A stretch of DNA of 33,907 nt, taken from Chloroflexota bacterium. Lineage in GTDB: Bacteria; Chloroflexota; Ktedonobacteria; Ktedonobacterales; Ktedonobacteraceae. The notes under the pieces are model-generated. The model was not told the DNA's origin, ran no database searches, and worked only from the letters and a program-made list of their open reading frames with translations. The DNA lies in the NCBI GenBank assembly GCA_902810755.1, contig CADDYT010000065.1, forward strand, positions 1-33,907, written 5' to 3'. The translations under genes were made by a program, and so were the position numbers. Of this stretch, positions 1-9,872 are shown in pieces; the first letter of the stretch is position 1; each line of letters starts with the position of its first letter.

Positions 1-333
1 CAGGAAATCACGAAGCGCACCGGCAAGGTCGCTCAGGACCTCAGCGAGCGCGGCAGCGAACTGGTGCAGAAACGCGGGCGCATGCTTTCCATCGTAGGCT
101 TCAGCGCCGGGGTTGTCGCCGCAGGCGTCGTCACCTTCATTATTGTGCGCCGTTTCGTCCGCCAGAACAACGAGCAGGAGCAGCAGATCGAGTTGCCATC
201 AGAGAACGCCGCCAACGGCTCTGCCTCTGAGAAGGGAACGCGCGCTCAGGCCCAGCCTGCAGGCGAGATTGTCATGCTCAATGCCGATGGCAGCATGGTC
301 ACAATTACCGAACCGGAAAGCAAGGGCGAATAA
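1..333 (+). CDS. Small single-pass membrane protein, C-terminal part (5' end off window)
   Basis: The reading frame is open from base 1, so the start lies to the left of the window; 110 residues are visible. The first ~20 residues are charged and helical, with Thr/Lys/Glu-rich spacing as in YtxH-like proteins. One hydrophobic segment follows (about residues 30-48, SIVGFSAGVVAAGVVTFIIV), then an RR-rich stop-transfer and a disordered acidic tail ending in SKGE. There is an internal GTG at 64, but the upstream frame has the same character, so I treat that GTG as internal. It is probably a membrane-anchored protein of unknown role; the YtxH resemblance is a guess from layout only. It is convergent with the next gene, across a perfect palindrome. 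Confidence 0.7.
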   Translation, partial: QEITKRTGKVAQDLSERGSELVQKRGRMLSIVGFSAGVVAAGVVTFIIVRRFVRQNNEQEQQIELPSENAANGSASEKGTRAQAQPAGEIVMLNADGSMVTITEPESKGE

Positions 334-350
334 GCAGAGAATAACCAGAT

Positions 351-398
351 CAGAAAGTGCAGGCAGCCACAGCGCGCTGTGGCTGCCTGCACTTTCTG
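351..398. terminator. Perfect 48-bp palindrome between convergent genes, probable two-way terminator
   Basis: Every base from 351 to 374 pairs with 375 to 398 with no mismatch. Allowing a four-base turn, the RNA stem would be 22 bp (core AGGCAGCCACAGC). It lies 17 bp after the stop of the left gene and directly at the stop of the minus-strand gene. There is no clear T-run, so termination by stem alone is inferred. Confidence 0.7.
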
Positions 399-399
399 G

Positions 400-864
400 C
401 TACGGATATCGTGGCGGTGGCTGGTCTTCCGGGAAGCCTTCGTTGACGATCCCTTTGAGGACAAGGTAGCGCAGGAATGCTAAATGGTGTTCCACTTCCG
501 GCGCTGGCTCCGATTCCGCCTGCGCATTGGCCGCCGTAAATGATGGCGGAGCCATCGCCGGCAACGATGGAGGCAGTGACGCCGATGAGAGCGGAATGCT
601 CGGAACGGCTTTTTCTCCGCCCGCCGACGCGGTCGTGTTCTCTCGCCCCGCCTCCAACTGCGAGGGAGGTGATGAAAGAGAAAATTCGTCATCCCAGTGT
701 TCGCCCGCGACAGGCGAGTACGGGTGAATCTGCGGCCCAGGTTCTTTCCACTGCTCTACACGCTCAGACGAGGTACTGGCAGGGGGAGCAGGCGGTTCTG
801 GCTCTTCCCACCAACGCCACCAGGAAAATAGCTTTTGCAACCACTGTTTCAATCGCGTCATCAT
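400..864 (-). CDS. Hypothetical proline-rich, largely disordered protein
   Basis: This is a 154-residue protein of unknown function. The start is the first of two adjacent ATG codons at 864/861, because an AAGGCGG-like ribosome site lies just upstream; the frame stays open further up, but without a site. The N-terminus is a short basic/aromatic amphipathic stretch (MTRLKQWLQKLFSWWRWW) that could sit on a membrane surface. A long Pro/Ser/Ala/Glu-rich middle follows, then a conserved-looking C-terminal helix (HHLAFLRYLVLKGIVNEGF) and PPPRYP. The aromatic helix at one end and the ordered helix at the other suggest a tethering or adaptor protein, but this is inference. I do not recognise a family. 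Confidence 0.6.
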   Translation of the reverse strand: MMTRLKQWLQKLFSWWRWWEEPEPPAPPASTSSERVEQWKEPGPQIHPYSPVAGEHWDDEFSLSSPPSQLEAGRENTTASAGGEKAVPSIPLSSASLPPSLPAMAPPSFTAANAQAESEPAPEVEHHLAFLRYLVLKGIVNEGFPEDQPPPRYP

Positions 865-930
865 GGATATCCGCCTTCGTCTCTGGTCGGGGTACGCGGC
901 CTGCATCTCACGAAAACCTGAACAAGATAG

Positions 931-947
931 ATATTCTTGACGAATAT
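931..947. promoter_or_regulatory. Palindrome upstream of the disordered-protein gene
   Basis: ATATTC and GAATAT are separated by five bases. The palindrome lies 67 bp before the start codon at 864 on the minus strand, within an AT-rich stretch that would hold that gene's promoter. It may be an operator; no regulator is identified. Confidence 0.3.
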
Positions 948-1132
948 AGAAACATAGTAGCACATTCGGTCAGCAGCGTCAAACGCACTTGCAATTTCGC
1001 GTTCCACGTGCCATAATCAAATGGGTTCTTCTCGACAACGGTGTCTGAAGACATGCGTATACAACCGAACCGGTTAAGACCCTTTTTCTGTCTTTTGGAA
1101 CACACAGCAAGAAAGAAAGGCAGGTATCGTCC

Positions 1133-1339
1133 ATGCAGGAAGATATCCTTGGAACCAGACGAACCGCCATAGCAGAAACATATGTGACCTGTGCGCGCTG
1201 CAATAAGGCAACTCGTCTCCGCTACGCTCACATCATCCAGAGCGACGTTCTCTCCGATAGCCATTCCGAGTTCGAGTATCTCTGCCCGGAGTGCCAGAAG
1301 GCGCTCGCCGAGGGAGAAAAAGACCTGCCGAGCGAGTGA
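1133..1339 (+). CDS. Small zinc-ribbon protein
   Basis: This 68-residue protein has two CxxC pairs, CARC near residues 21-24 and CPEC near residues 52-55, spaced as in a small zinc ribbon. The ATG at 1133 is preceded by AAAGGCAGG at a workable distance. The 27 residues between the pairs are His/Arg/Ser-rich, and the C-terminus is acidic. Such proteins usually bind zinc and act in nucleic-acid or protein contacts; the actual target cannot be told. It is a monocistron, followed by a long hairpin before hsp20. Confidence 0.7.
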   Translation: MQEDILGTRRTAIAETYVTCARCNKATRLRYAHIIQSDVLSDSHSEFEYLCPECQKALAEGEKDLPSE

Positions 1340-1392
1340 ATAGGCCGGACGTAGAGCAACGTAGCGAGGTTCTTACCTGAAAACGCCGAAAC

Positions 1393-1480
1393 GAGGAAAA
1401 GGCGAAGGGTGAAAGAAAGAAGCCGGTTCCTGTCTCTGTACGTAACCTGTTCATAGTTCTACATCTTTTGCCTTTTCCTC
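1393..1480 (+). other. Long imperfect hairpin between zinc-ribbon gene and hsp20
   Basis: GAGGAAAAGGC (1393-1403) is exactly complementary to GCCTTTTCCTC (1470-1480). Pairing continues inward with G:U pairs for about seven more positions, closing a ~50-nt loop. It lies downstream of the zinc-ribbon gene and 110 bp before hsp20. It could end the first transcript or form part of the hsp20 leader; no T-run follows. Confidence 0.4.
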
Positions 1481-1530
1481 ATTTCCTACTCTGTATCAGG
1501 CAGCTTCTTGCCTCCGTGTTTGTTAGTGGA

Positions 1531-1552
1531 GGATACCTGTGGCCAGGTATCC
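1531..1552 (+). promoter_or_regulatory. Hairpin in the hsp20 leader
   Basis: A 9-bp perfect stem, GGATACCTG with CAGGTATCC, closes a four-base loop. It sits 42 bp before the hsp20 start. It could affect translation or temperature response, but it does not cover the ribosome site, and no CIRCE or HAIR box is visible. Confidence 0.4.
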
Positions 1553-1593
1553 CGCGAGGTATTGTGAGGGCTTCTATTTAGGGGGAACGGACA

Positions 1594-2064
1594 ATGCGAT
1601 TGCGCTATCGATACGCGACCTACCGGTACGGGAACGGGTCACAGCAGCAACTGGAACGTTATTACCGCGAAATCCTGCACGACGCACTGCGACAGAGCCA
1701 GCAATCTGTCATTCAGCGTTCGACGACCTGGCGACCGATGGCCGATATCCGCGAATCGGCGGATATGGTGACGATAAAAATTGAACTGGCGGGGCTATCT
1801 GAGGATGATTTCGAAGTCACGCTCTACGAAGATGCGCTCATCGTCAGCGGCGAACGGCACGATGACAGCGAACAGGGTGAATATCTTTACCACGAAGCCC
1901 AGATTCGTTATGGCCCGTTCCGCGTAGAGGTTCTCATCCTCTCACCTTTCGACCGTGAACACGTCTCGGCTCGCTACCAGAACGGTTTCTTATGGGTAGA
2001 CCTGCCAAAAAAGTTACCGCAGGCCGCCCCGCAACGTATATCTACACAACACAGGAAAGAATAG
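1594..2064 (+). CDS. Small heat-shock protein (Hsp20 / alpha-crystallin)
   Basis: This is an ATP-independent holdase that binds unfolding proteins in the cytoplasm. The 156-residue length is typical. The alpha-crystallin domain runs from about residue 48 to 145: it opens with RPMADIRESADMVTIKIELAG and contains the GLSEDDFEV and LIVSGER strands. The family's usual A-x-x-x-N-G-(V/L)-L motif appears as ARYQNGFLWVDLPK. The N-terminal ~45 residues are rich in Tyr, Arg and Gln. The ATG at 1594 follows a strong GGGGGAA site. The lon gene starts 42 bp downstream on the same strand with no terminator between, so the two are probably co-transcribed, linking holding and degradation of damaged proteins. 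Confidence 0.93.
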   Translation: MRLRYRYATYRYGNGSQQQLERYYREILHDALRQSQQSVIQRSTTWRPMADIRESADMVTIKIELAGLSEDDFEVTLYEDALIVSGERHDDSEQGEYLYHEAQIRYGPFRVEVLILSPFDREHVSARYQNGFLWVDLPKKLPQAAPQRISTQHRKE

Positions 2065-2106
2065 TAGAAGAGAAGAGAAATCATTCCATTTTGATGAGAA
2101 GGTTGT

Positions 2107-4941
<2,835 letters not shown>

Positions 4942-4971
4942 AAAAAAGCACGATTAAATCGTAACTTCCAG

Positions 4972-5019
4972 AGGTGCCTGGTCTGACTTTTGCTTGATGG
5001 TTAGTCAGATCAGGCACCT
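4972..5019. terminator. Terminator between lon and lgt (convergent)
   Basis: A 17-bp stem with one G:T pair (AGGTGCCTG...CAGGCACCT) closes a 14-base loop. A short TTTCT follows on the plus side. It lies 30 bp after the lon stop and 90 bp from the lgt stop. Confidence 0.75.
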
Positions 5020-5108
5020 TTCTGGTAATCCTGTCAGTTGACTTGATATCCAACATTCTCATCTAGTACATTAGCCATCCTCGCTTCATGTATATAAATC
5101 CTCTAAAA

Positions 5109-6227
5109 CTACCCCTCGCCCGCCGCCGTTATATCGCCCTCCACTTTCGTGGTTCCAGACCGTTTGCCGCTATCGCTCACAACCTCGGATGGTTGAAGCT
5201 CATTTTCGGCTTCAGGCTGCTGCTCCTCAGATTCTGTCTCCTGCATCCCCTCTGGCTTCGCATCCGACTCCGGCTTCTCTTCCGGTTCCGGTTCTGGCTT
5301 TACCCTCTGCGGGATGCCGTAGGTAGCGGCGACCTCGCCCGGTGGGATGGGCCTTGAGTAGGGGAGGACGCGCAGGACGATGAAACTGATGGGGATGAGC
5401 AGGATGAAGAGGACAATGGAGGTCCACTGCGCCTGCTTCAGGCCCCAGTCGAGGCCGAGGAAGGTGACGACGACGTTGGCGCGCACGAAGAAGAGCAGAA
5501 ACTGGGAGATACAGTAGCCGAAGAGGTAAACCAGCGCGAGGACGCCGGGCCGCCGCACCCGGCTGGCAAGCAGGTAGAGGATTGCCAGCATGATGAGGTT
5601 GGAGAGGATTTCGTAGGCCGCTGCAGGCTGTACCGGGACGTTGCAGGTGGTGGCTTGCAGGCAGGCGAAGCTATGCGGGTTCTGGTAGACCGTCGACCAG
5701 GGCAGGGTGCTGGGGAAGCCGATGATGTCGCCGTTGATCAGGTTGCCGATGCGCCCGAAAATCTGGCCGGCAGTGGCGAAAATGACGCCGGCGTCGACCA
5801 GCACCAGGGGGTTGACGCGCTCAACATGGGCGCGCCAGAACAGCACGGCAATGACCAGGAAGATGGCCCCGAAAAAGGCCATGCCGCCTTCCCACGTCGC
5901 CAGGATGCGCCAGGGCTGAAGAATGTAGTCCTGCCACAGGTCTGGCTGCTGAATCACGAAGTAGAGGCGACCGCCGATCAACCCCGCGACAATACACCAC
6001 CAGAGCAAGCGGTAGAGCAAATCTCCGCTGATCCCCTTCCGTCTGGTATAGCCGCGAATGGCCCACAGCCCGACAAGAATGCCCACTACATACATCAACC
6101 CGTACCAGTGCAGCGCCAGCGGGCCGATCTGCGCGAGAACAGGGTCGATGTTGATATAGATATAGGGCGGACCAATGCGCAACCAGCCCCAATCGATGAT
6201 ATAAGCGAGGACGGCAATCATGCCCAT
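5109..6227 (-). CDS. lgt: Divergent prolipoprotein diacylglyceryl transferase
   Basis: Lgt moves diacylglycerol from phosphatidylglycerol to the lipobox Cys of prolipoproteins in the membrane. The family is clear from ALHWYGLMY near the N-terminus, the GRIGNLINGDIIG signature and about seven membrane segments. Several positions known to matter in E. coli Lgt look changed: FHGG reads FFGA, HPSQLYE reads QPAAAYE, and the late Arg and Glu read Gln and Phe (YCISQFLLFF). The Tyr, Asn and last Gly judged essential are kept. The cytoplasmic tail of ~80 residues is Pro/Glu-rich and extra. I chose the ATG at 6227 because GGAGC precedes it by seven bases; a GTG at 6254 is possible. It may be a divergent or altered enzyme; the family call is sure. 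Confidence 0.9.
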   Translation of the reverse strand: MGMIAVLAYIIDWGWLRIGPPYIYINIDPVLAQIGPLALHWYGLMYVVGILVGLWAIRGYTRRKGISGDLLYRLLWWCIVAGLIGGRLYFVIQQPDLWQDYILQPWRILATWEGGMAFFGAIFLVIAVLFWRAHVERVNPLVLVDAGVIFATAGQIFGRIGNLINGDIIGFPSTLPWSTVYQNPHSFACLQATTCNVPVQPAAAYEILSNLIMLAILYLLASRVRRPGVLALVYLFGYCISQFLLFFVRANVVVTFLGLDWGLKQAQWTSIVLFILLIPISFIVLRVLPYSRPIPPGEVAATYGIPQRVKPEPEPEEKPESDAKPEGMQETESEEQQPEAENELQPSEVVSDSGKRSGTTKVEGDITAAGEG

Positions 6228-6358
6228 GATAATGCTCCATTCAGGACAAAACACATCTCTTTCGTTCTTCCCCTATGATAGCGGATTCGTTCCTCTCCTG
6301 CAAGTGGAAACACAGGTATCAAAACATCTGCGCACACATGTCATGTTGCTGGGGTGCC

Positions 6359-6388
6359 TTGTAAAGCGCATCGAGGATATGGTATGAT
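6359..6388 (+). promoter_or_regulatory. Probable sigma-70 promoter of the Uma2 gene
   Basis: TTGTAA at 6359-6364 and TATGAT at 6383-6388 are 18 bp apart, giving a leader of about 80 nt to the ATG at 6474. Confidence 0.45.
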
Positions 6389-6473
6389 AGAAGCAGCCCG
6401 CTACACGGGGGCGAATACGTCGGGGGAGCGTAGAGCGTGCGATTCGTTGCTGACAACCGGAAAGGAGAATACG

Positions 6474-7226
6474 ATGGCGCGAGAGATCACCGATCAGGTG
6501 CAATACTACTACGATTCTCACCCCACCGAGGAGGATCTGATGGGGGAAACCTCGTTGCACGCGACCCTCATTACCTATCTCTCTGCCGTCCTGAGCCGGT
6601 TGTTCCGCGAACAGGCGTGCAGCATCTATAATAATCTCAATTTCTATCAAACGCTCAATTTTAGAGAATATCCGCTTGCTCCCGATCTGGCGATTATTAA
6701 AAGTGTGCCGTTTCAGCACATGCGGAGCTGGACGGTGGGCCGAACGGGGCCAGCCCCGCACGTCGTCTTTGAGATTCTCTCAGAAGAGACCTGGCAAAAG
6801 GATATCTACGAAAAGCCGTGGAAGTATGGCAGGATGGGGGTGCAAGAATACTTTGCCTATGATCCCTGTGTCCCACCCATCAAACGCGGAACTTCTCTAC
6901 GTCTCTATGGCTGGCAACTCAATGATCGCAGCAAAGAGATGGTCGCCATAACCCCTGATAAAGCGGGCTGGCTGTGGAGCAAACAGTTGCAATGCTGGCT
7001 TGCCCCGGAGGGCAATTACCTGCGCCTCTATGATCGTGAGATGAACCTGTGCCTGACCGGAGAAGAGGCCCAGGCCTCGCTCGCCGAAGAGGAAGCCGCG
7101 AAAGCCGCCAGAGAAGCTCAACGGGCGCAGGAGGCGATCAAGAAGGCGGAAGAAGAGGCCCGGCGCGCGCAGGCACTGGCGGAGAAGCTGCGTTCGCTTG
7201 GCATCAATCCTGACGAAGTCGTGTAA
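6474..7226 (+). CDS. Uma2-family (DUF820) protein with nuclease-like fold and coiled-coil tail
   Basis: Uma2 proteins have a restriction-endonuclease-like PD-(D/E)xK fold; their cellular role is unsettled. In this 250-residue protein the core runs to about residue 155. It shows LAPDLAIIKS (the Asp of the PD motif), VVFEILSEET (the Glu strand) and the following helix EKPWKYGRMGVQEYFAYDP, all typical of the family. The last ~55 residues are an Ala/Glu/Lys/Arg coiled coil, common in Chloroflexota and cyanobacterial members. The start at 6474 follows GGAAAGGAG closely, whereas the open frame above it has no site. The gene ends eight bases before the next start, so co-transcription with the permease is likely. 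Confidence 0.85.
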   Translation: MAREITDQVQYYYDSHPTEEDLMGETSLHATLITYLSAVLSRLFREQACSIYNNLNFYQTLNFREYPLAPDLAIIKSVPFQHMRSWTVGRTGPAPHVVFEILSEETWQKDIYEKPWKYGRMGVQEYFAYDPCVPPIKRGTSLRLYGWQLNDRSKEMVAITPDKAGWLWSKQLQCWLAPEGNYLRLYDREMNLCLTGEEAQASLAEEEAAKAAREAQRAQEAIKKAEEEARRAQALAEKLRSLGINPDEVV

Positions 7227-7233
7227 TTTCGCT

Positions 7234-8172
7234 ATGCTCAACATCAGGCGCGACCCACGCTTTGCAAGCCTGCTCGGCTTTGTTGTGATGGTGCTGCTGT
7301 GGGGATCATTTCCGGTGGTGGCGAAAATCGGCGTGGCCTATGTGCCGCCGCTCTTGCTCTCCGGCCTGCGCTTCTGCCTCGCGTTTTGCATCATCGCTGT
7401 CATTGCGCTGCTTCAGCGCAAGACGCTGGTGATGACGTGGCGGCAGCATAGCCAGGTCCTTCTCATCTCCCTGCTGATGGTCGGCATTCCCAGCAGCATC
7501 TTCTTTGCCGCCACGCCCTACGCGCCTGCCGGTGTCCTCACCCTCATGTGGTCAACCACCCCGATTTTCACCTCTCTCTTCAGTATAGGCGTCGCGGGCG
7601 AGGTTCGCGGCTGGCGCTTGCTGAGCAGCCTTTGCCTGGGCATGTGTGGTATTGTGATCGTCCTGCTCGGTCGTGTCCCCTTCTGGCCCGGCACGCAGAT
7701 GCAGGCAGGGCAGATTTTCGCCAGCAGCGGAGCCCCGCTGGTGGCTGAACTGGCAGTGCTTGGCTCATCCGTTATCTACGGCCTCGGCATGCGCGCGGCC
7801 AGGACGCACAGCCCCGACGTCCCCGTGCTGGTGCTGACCTGCTGGCAACTGCTCTATAGCGGGCTGTTCATCACCCTGCTGGGCCTGCTGTTTGAACGCG
7901 GCTACCCCTTCTCGCCCACCTGGACTGCCCTCGGCGCGCTGCTCTACCTCTCCATTTTCTGTAGCTGCATCAGCTTCTTCCTCATGTTCTGGCTCATTCG
8001 CCGCATCGGAGCCATTCGCACCGCCTACTCTGACCTCCTCATACCCGCCGTCACGCTCATCCTTTCCTCCTTCTTCCTCGGCGAAAACCTGACGCTGGCA
8101 AAAGTTGGCGGTATGTTGCTCGTCATGGTGAGCATCCTGCTGGTAGCTACCGCAGCCCGCAAACCGGAATAA
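7234..8172 (+). CDS. EamA-family (drug/metabolite superfamily) permease
   Basis: This 312-residue integral membrane protein has ten predicted helices in two EamA repeats: the first starts at LLGFVVMVLLWGSFPVVAKIG, the second around ELAVLGSSVIYGLGMRAA. Members carry small metabolites, amino acids or drugs, usually outward; the substrate cannot be read from sequence. The ATG at 7234 is the natural start before the first helix. The ribosome site is weak, which suggests coupling to the upstream Uma2 gene eight bases away. The C-terminus is a short basic tail (ATAARKPE). Confidence 0.88.
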   Translation: MLNIRRDPRFASLLGFVVMVLLWGSFPVVAKIGVAYVPPLLLSGLRFCLAFCIIAVIALLQRKTLVMTWRQHSQVLLISLLMVGIPSSIFFAATPYAPAGVLTLMWSTTPIFTSLFSIGVAGEVRGWRLLSSLCLGMCGIVIVLLGRVPFWPGTQMQAGQIFASSGAPLVAELAVLGSSVIYGLGMRAARTHSPDVPVLVLTCWQLLYSGLFITLLGLLFERGYPFSPTWTALGALLYLSIFCSCISFFLMFWLIRRIGAIRTAYSDLLIPAVTLILSSFFLGENLTLAKVGGMLLVMVSILLVATAARKPE

Positions 8173-8475
8173 TCACAACCTATAACCTCTTTCTTATATC
8201 CTGCTATTTGCCTTACCGATGCAAAAGTGACAGAAGCGCGGCTTATTTCTGGTTTTTTCGCCATCATCTTCGCTCCTCACACCGCTAAAATATAACCCGA
8301 CACCATAAAATTGCAGAAAAAGCATTTGCTCTGAATACCTTTTTCACAGATAGAGTAGTATAAGTATTATCTCTACGGGACTATTGTACCGGGAAGATAG
8401 TAATATGTTTCATCGTGTATCGGTATGTATCATAAAAAAGATGTTATGCTATGCACGGTTATCGCTGCAACCGGG
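8173..8475. other. AT-rich intergenic region, no gene seen
   Basis: This is a gene-free leader region between the permease and the LysM-CHAP gene. I looked for a cyclic-di-AMP (ydaO) or c-di-GMP element, often found before such cell-wall hydrolases, and saw no match. It is AT-rich around 8280-8450 and probably contains the promoter of the next gene. Confidence 0.5.
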
Positions 8476-8496
8476 TGCGGGCTACTGTAGCCCGCA
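8476..8496 (+). promoter_or_regulatory. Leader hairpin of the LysM-CHAP gene
   Basis: TGCGGGCTA and TAGCCCGCA pair perfectly over nine bases around a CTG loop, 60 bp before the start codon. With no T-run after it, it looks more like a leader structure than a terminator. Confidence 0.4.
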
Positions 8497-8556
8497 TCTG
8501 TGTTGTGGGGATAATGGATTTTGCGTTGAAGATTGAAGTTGAAGGAGGAAAGAAAG

Positions 8557-9306
8557 ATGCAAATGCAACGACATGTCTGGAACATATTCCAGCAACACAG
8601 AGCAGAAAATTTCGTAGTCAAGAGTTGTGTAGCAGGGGGAATGGGCCTGCTGTTGCTGGCCGTGATGTTCGGCGCAAACGCTGGCGTGGCCAGTGCGCAT
8701 ACTGATACGTCATGTCCGGCTGGCAGCTCAACCTATATTGTCGTCAGCGGTGATACTCTCAGTGGGATTGCGGCTCGCTACGGCACAAGCTGGGCGACGC
8801 TCGCATCCTATAACCATATCGCGAATCCCAGTCTGATTTACGTCAACCAGGTTGTCTGCATCCCCGGCAGAAGTTCTTCGACTGCCTCGGCACCGGCCAC
8901 GAGCAGCACGAACGCACCGGTCGTCTACAGTAGCGGTTCAAGCAGCGCGCCGGTTGGCTATAGCAATCCCTTTCCGTATCCGGCCTGCACGTGGTGGGCC
9001 AACCAGCGGTATTTCGAACTGCATGGCTATTATGTCCCCTGGCGTATCAATGCGGAAGCCTGGCAATGGACGGCTGACGCCTACGCCTTCGGCTGGCACG
9101 TTTCCAGCCAGCCCACTGTGGGGGCTATCATTGACCTGCAGCCCTGGGTACAGGGAGCCTACGGCGGCGGCCATGTCGCCGTTGTGGAGAGCATCCTGAG
9201 CAACGGCGATGTGATTGCCAGCAACATGAGCTGGGGCGCCAACCCCTACTCCGTGCAATACGTCCAGTTCGCTCCCGGCCCCGGCGTGACCTTTATCACG
9301 CGCTAG
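8557..9306 (+). CDS. Secreted LysM-CHAP peptidoglycan hydrolase
   Basis: This 249-residue exported cell-wall enzyme opens with a basic N-terminus and a hydrophobic segment (about residues 27-45) ending in VASAH, which fits a signal peptide. A LysM module (about 57-104, [19 protein letters not shown]) binds N-acetylglucosamine chains. A Ser/Thr/Ala linker leads to a C-terminal CHAP domain with Cys144 (YPACTWWA), His206 (GGGHVAVVE) and the Asn of SNMSWG as the likely triad. CHAP enzymes cut amide bonds in peptidoglycan peptides. The ATG at 8557 has a clean GGAGGA site; an in-frame TTG upstream does not. It stands alone, with a strong terminator after it, and fits cell separation or germination roles. 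Confidence 0.9.
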   Translation: MQMQRHVWNIFQQHRAENFVVKSCVAGGMGLLLLAVMFGANAGVASAHTDTSCPAGSSTYIVVSGDTLSGIAARYGTSWATLASYNHIANPSLIYVNQVVCIPGRSSSTASAPATSSTNAPVVYSSGSSSAPVGYSNPFPYPACTWWANQRYFELHGYYVPWRINAEAWQWTADAYAFGWHVSSQPTVGAIIDLQPWVQGAYGGGHVAVVESILSNGDVIASNMSWGANPYSVQYVQFAPGPGVTFITR

Positions 9307-9349
9307 CAGCCAAAAGCGATTCGCGGGCGAGAAACACCTGTAAAGGGGG

Positions 9350-9378
9350 AGGCCAGTCATCAGTGTGATGGCTGGCCT
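9350..9378. terminator. Two-way terminator after the LysM-CHAP gene
   Basis: A 13-bp stem with one G:T pair (AGGCCAG...CTGGCCT) closes a GTG loop, 43 bp after the stop. The convergent small membrane protein gene ends 24 bp beyond it. Confidence 0.8.
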
Positions 9379-9402
9379 TCCTGCATATGCTGGCCTACCT
9401 GC

Positions 9403-9675
9403 CTAATAAAAATACGACCAGAGGCCAAAGACGAGAGCGATGAAAAAGAGGAGCAGGGCGAAGCCGAGGCCGATGGCGAGCAGAGAGGTGCGGTGGTGGC
9501 GTTCGTTGAGCCAGGAGGTGAGGGTGCCGGTAAAGAGGGCAAGGCCCACGAAGAGGAAGGCCAGGCCGCTGTAATGCAGGTTGCCCGGTCGCGTGTACGC
9601 TATGGAGAGCAAGGCGCCGAGCAGGAAAAGGAGAACTGCTCCCAGAAAGCCCAGCCCCTGACCTTTCGTCATCAT
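9403..9675 (-). CDS. Small three-helix membrane protein, unknown function
   Basis: This 90-residue hydrophobic protein has three predicted helices (GLGFLGAVLLFLLGALLSIAY, YSGLAFLFVGLALFTGTL, LLAIGLGFALLLFFIALVFG). Short charged loops join them (NERHHRTS between the second and third). The double ATG at 9675/9672 follows GAGGGAAC; the frame extends further up without a site. I do not recognise a family. It is convergent with the LysM-CHAP gene. Confidence 0.7.
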   Translation of the reverse strand: MMTKGQGLGFLGAVLLFLLGALLSIAYTRPGNLHYSGLAFLFVGLALFTGTLTSWLNERHHRTSLLAIGLGFALLLFFIALVFGLWSYFY

Positions 9676-9872
9676 GATGTTCCCTCGCTTTCTCTTATCT
9701 GTCGCTTTCTCTCTCATCATACCCCTGATCGCCCTGTTGAGGCAAGAAAGCGCGCCGAGCCAGAATGCAACTGAAACGGCTTGAAGAATCGTGATTATGA
9801 AAAACTGGCCGAAAGTACAAGGTGTGAGCTGGTTATACCTGTCAAAATGTTAGATAATACGAAAAGGTATGG

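Noticed and set aside
1340..1593. CIRCE or HAIR heat-shock operator before hsp20
   Set aside because: Neither the TTAGCACTC-N9-GAGTGCTAA nor the CTTGAGT-N7-ACTCAAG pattern is there.
8173..8556. Possible cyclic-di-AMP or c-di-GMP riboswitch before the LysM-CHAP gene
   Set aside because: The location is typical, but none of the conserved riboswitch core sequences is visible; only a simple 9-bp hairpin is present.
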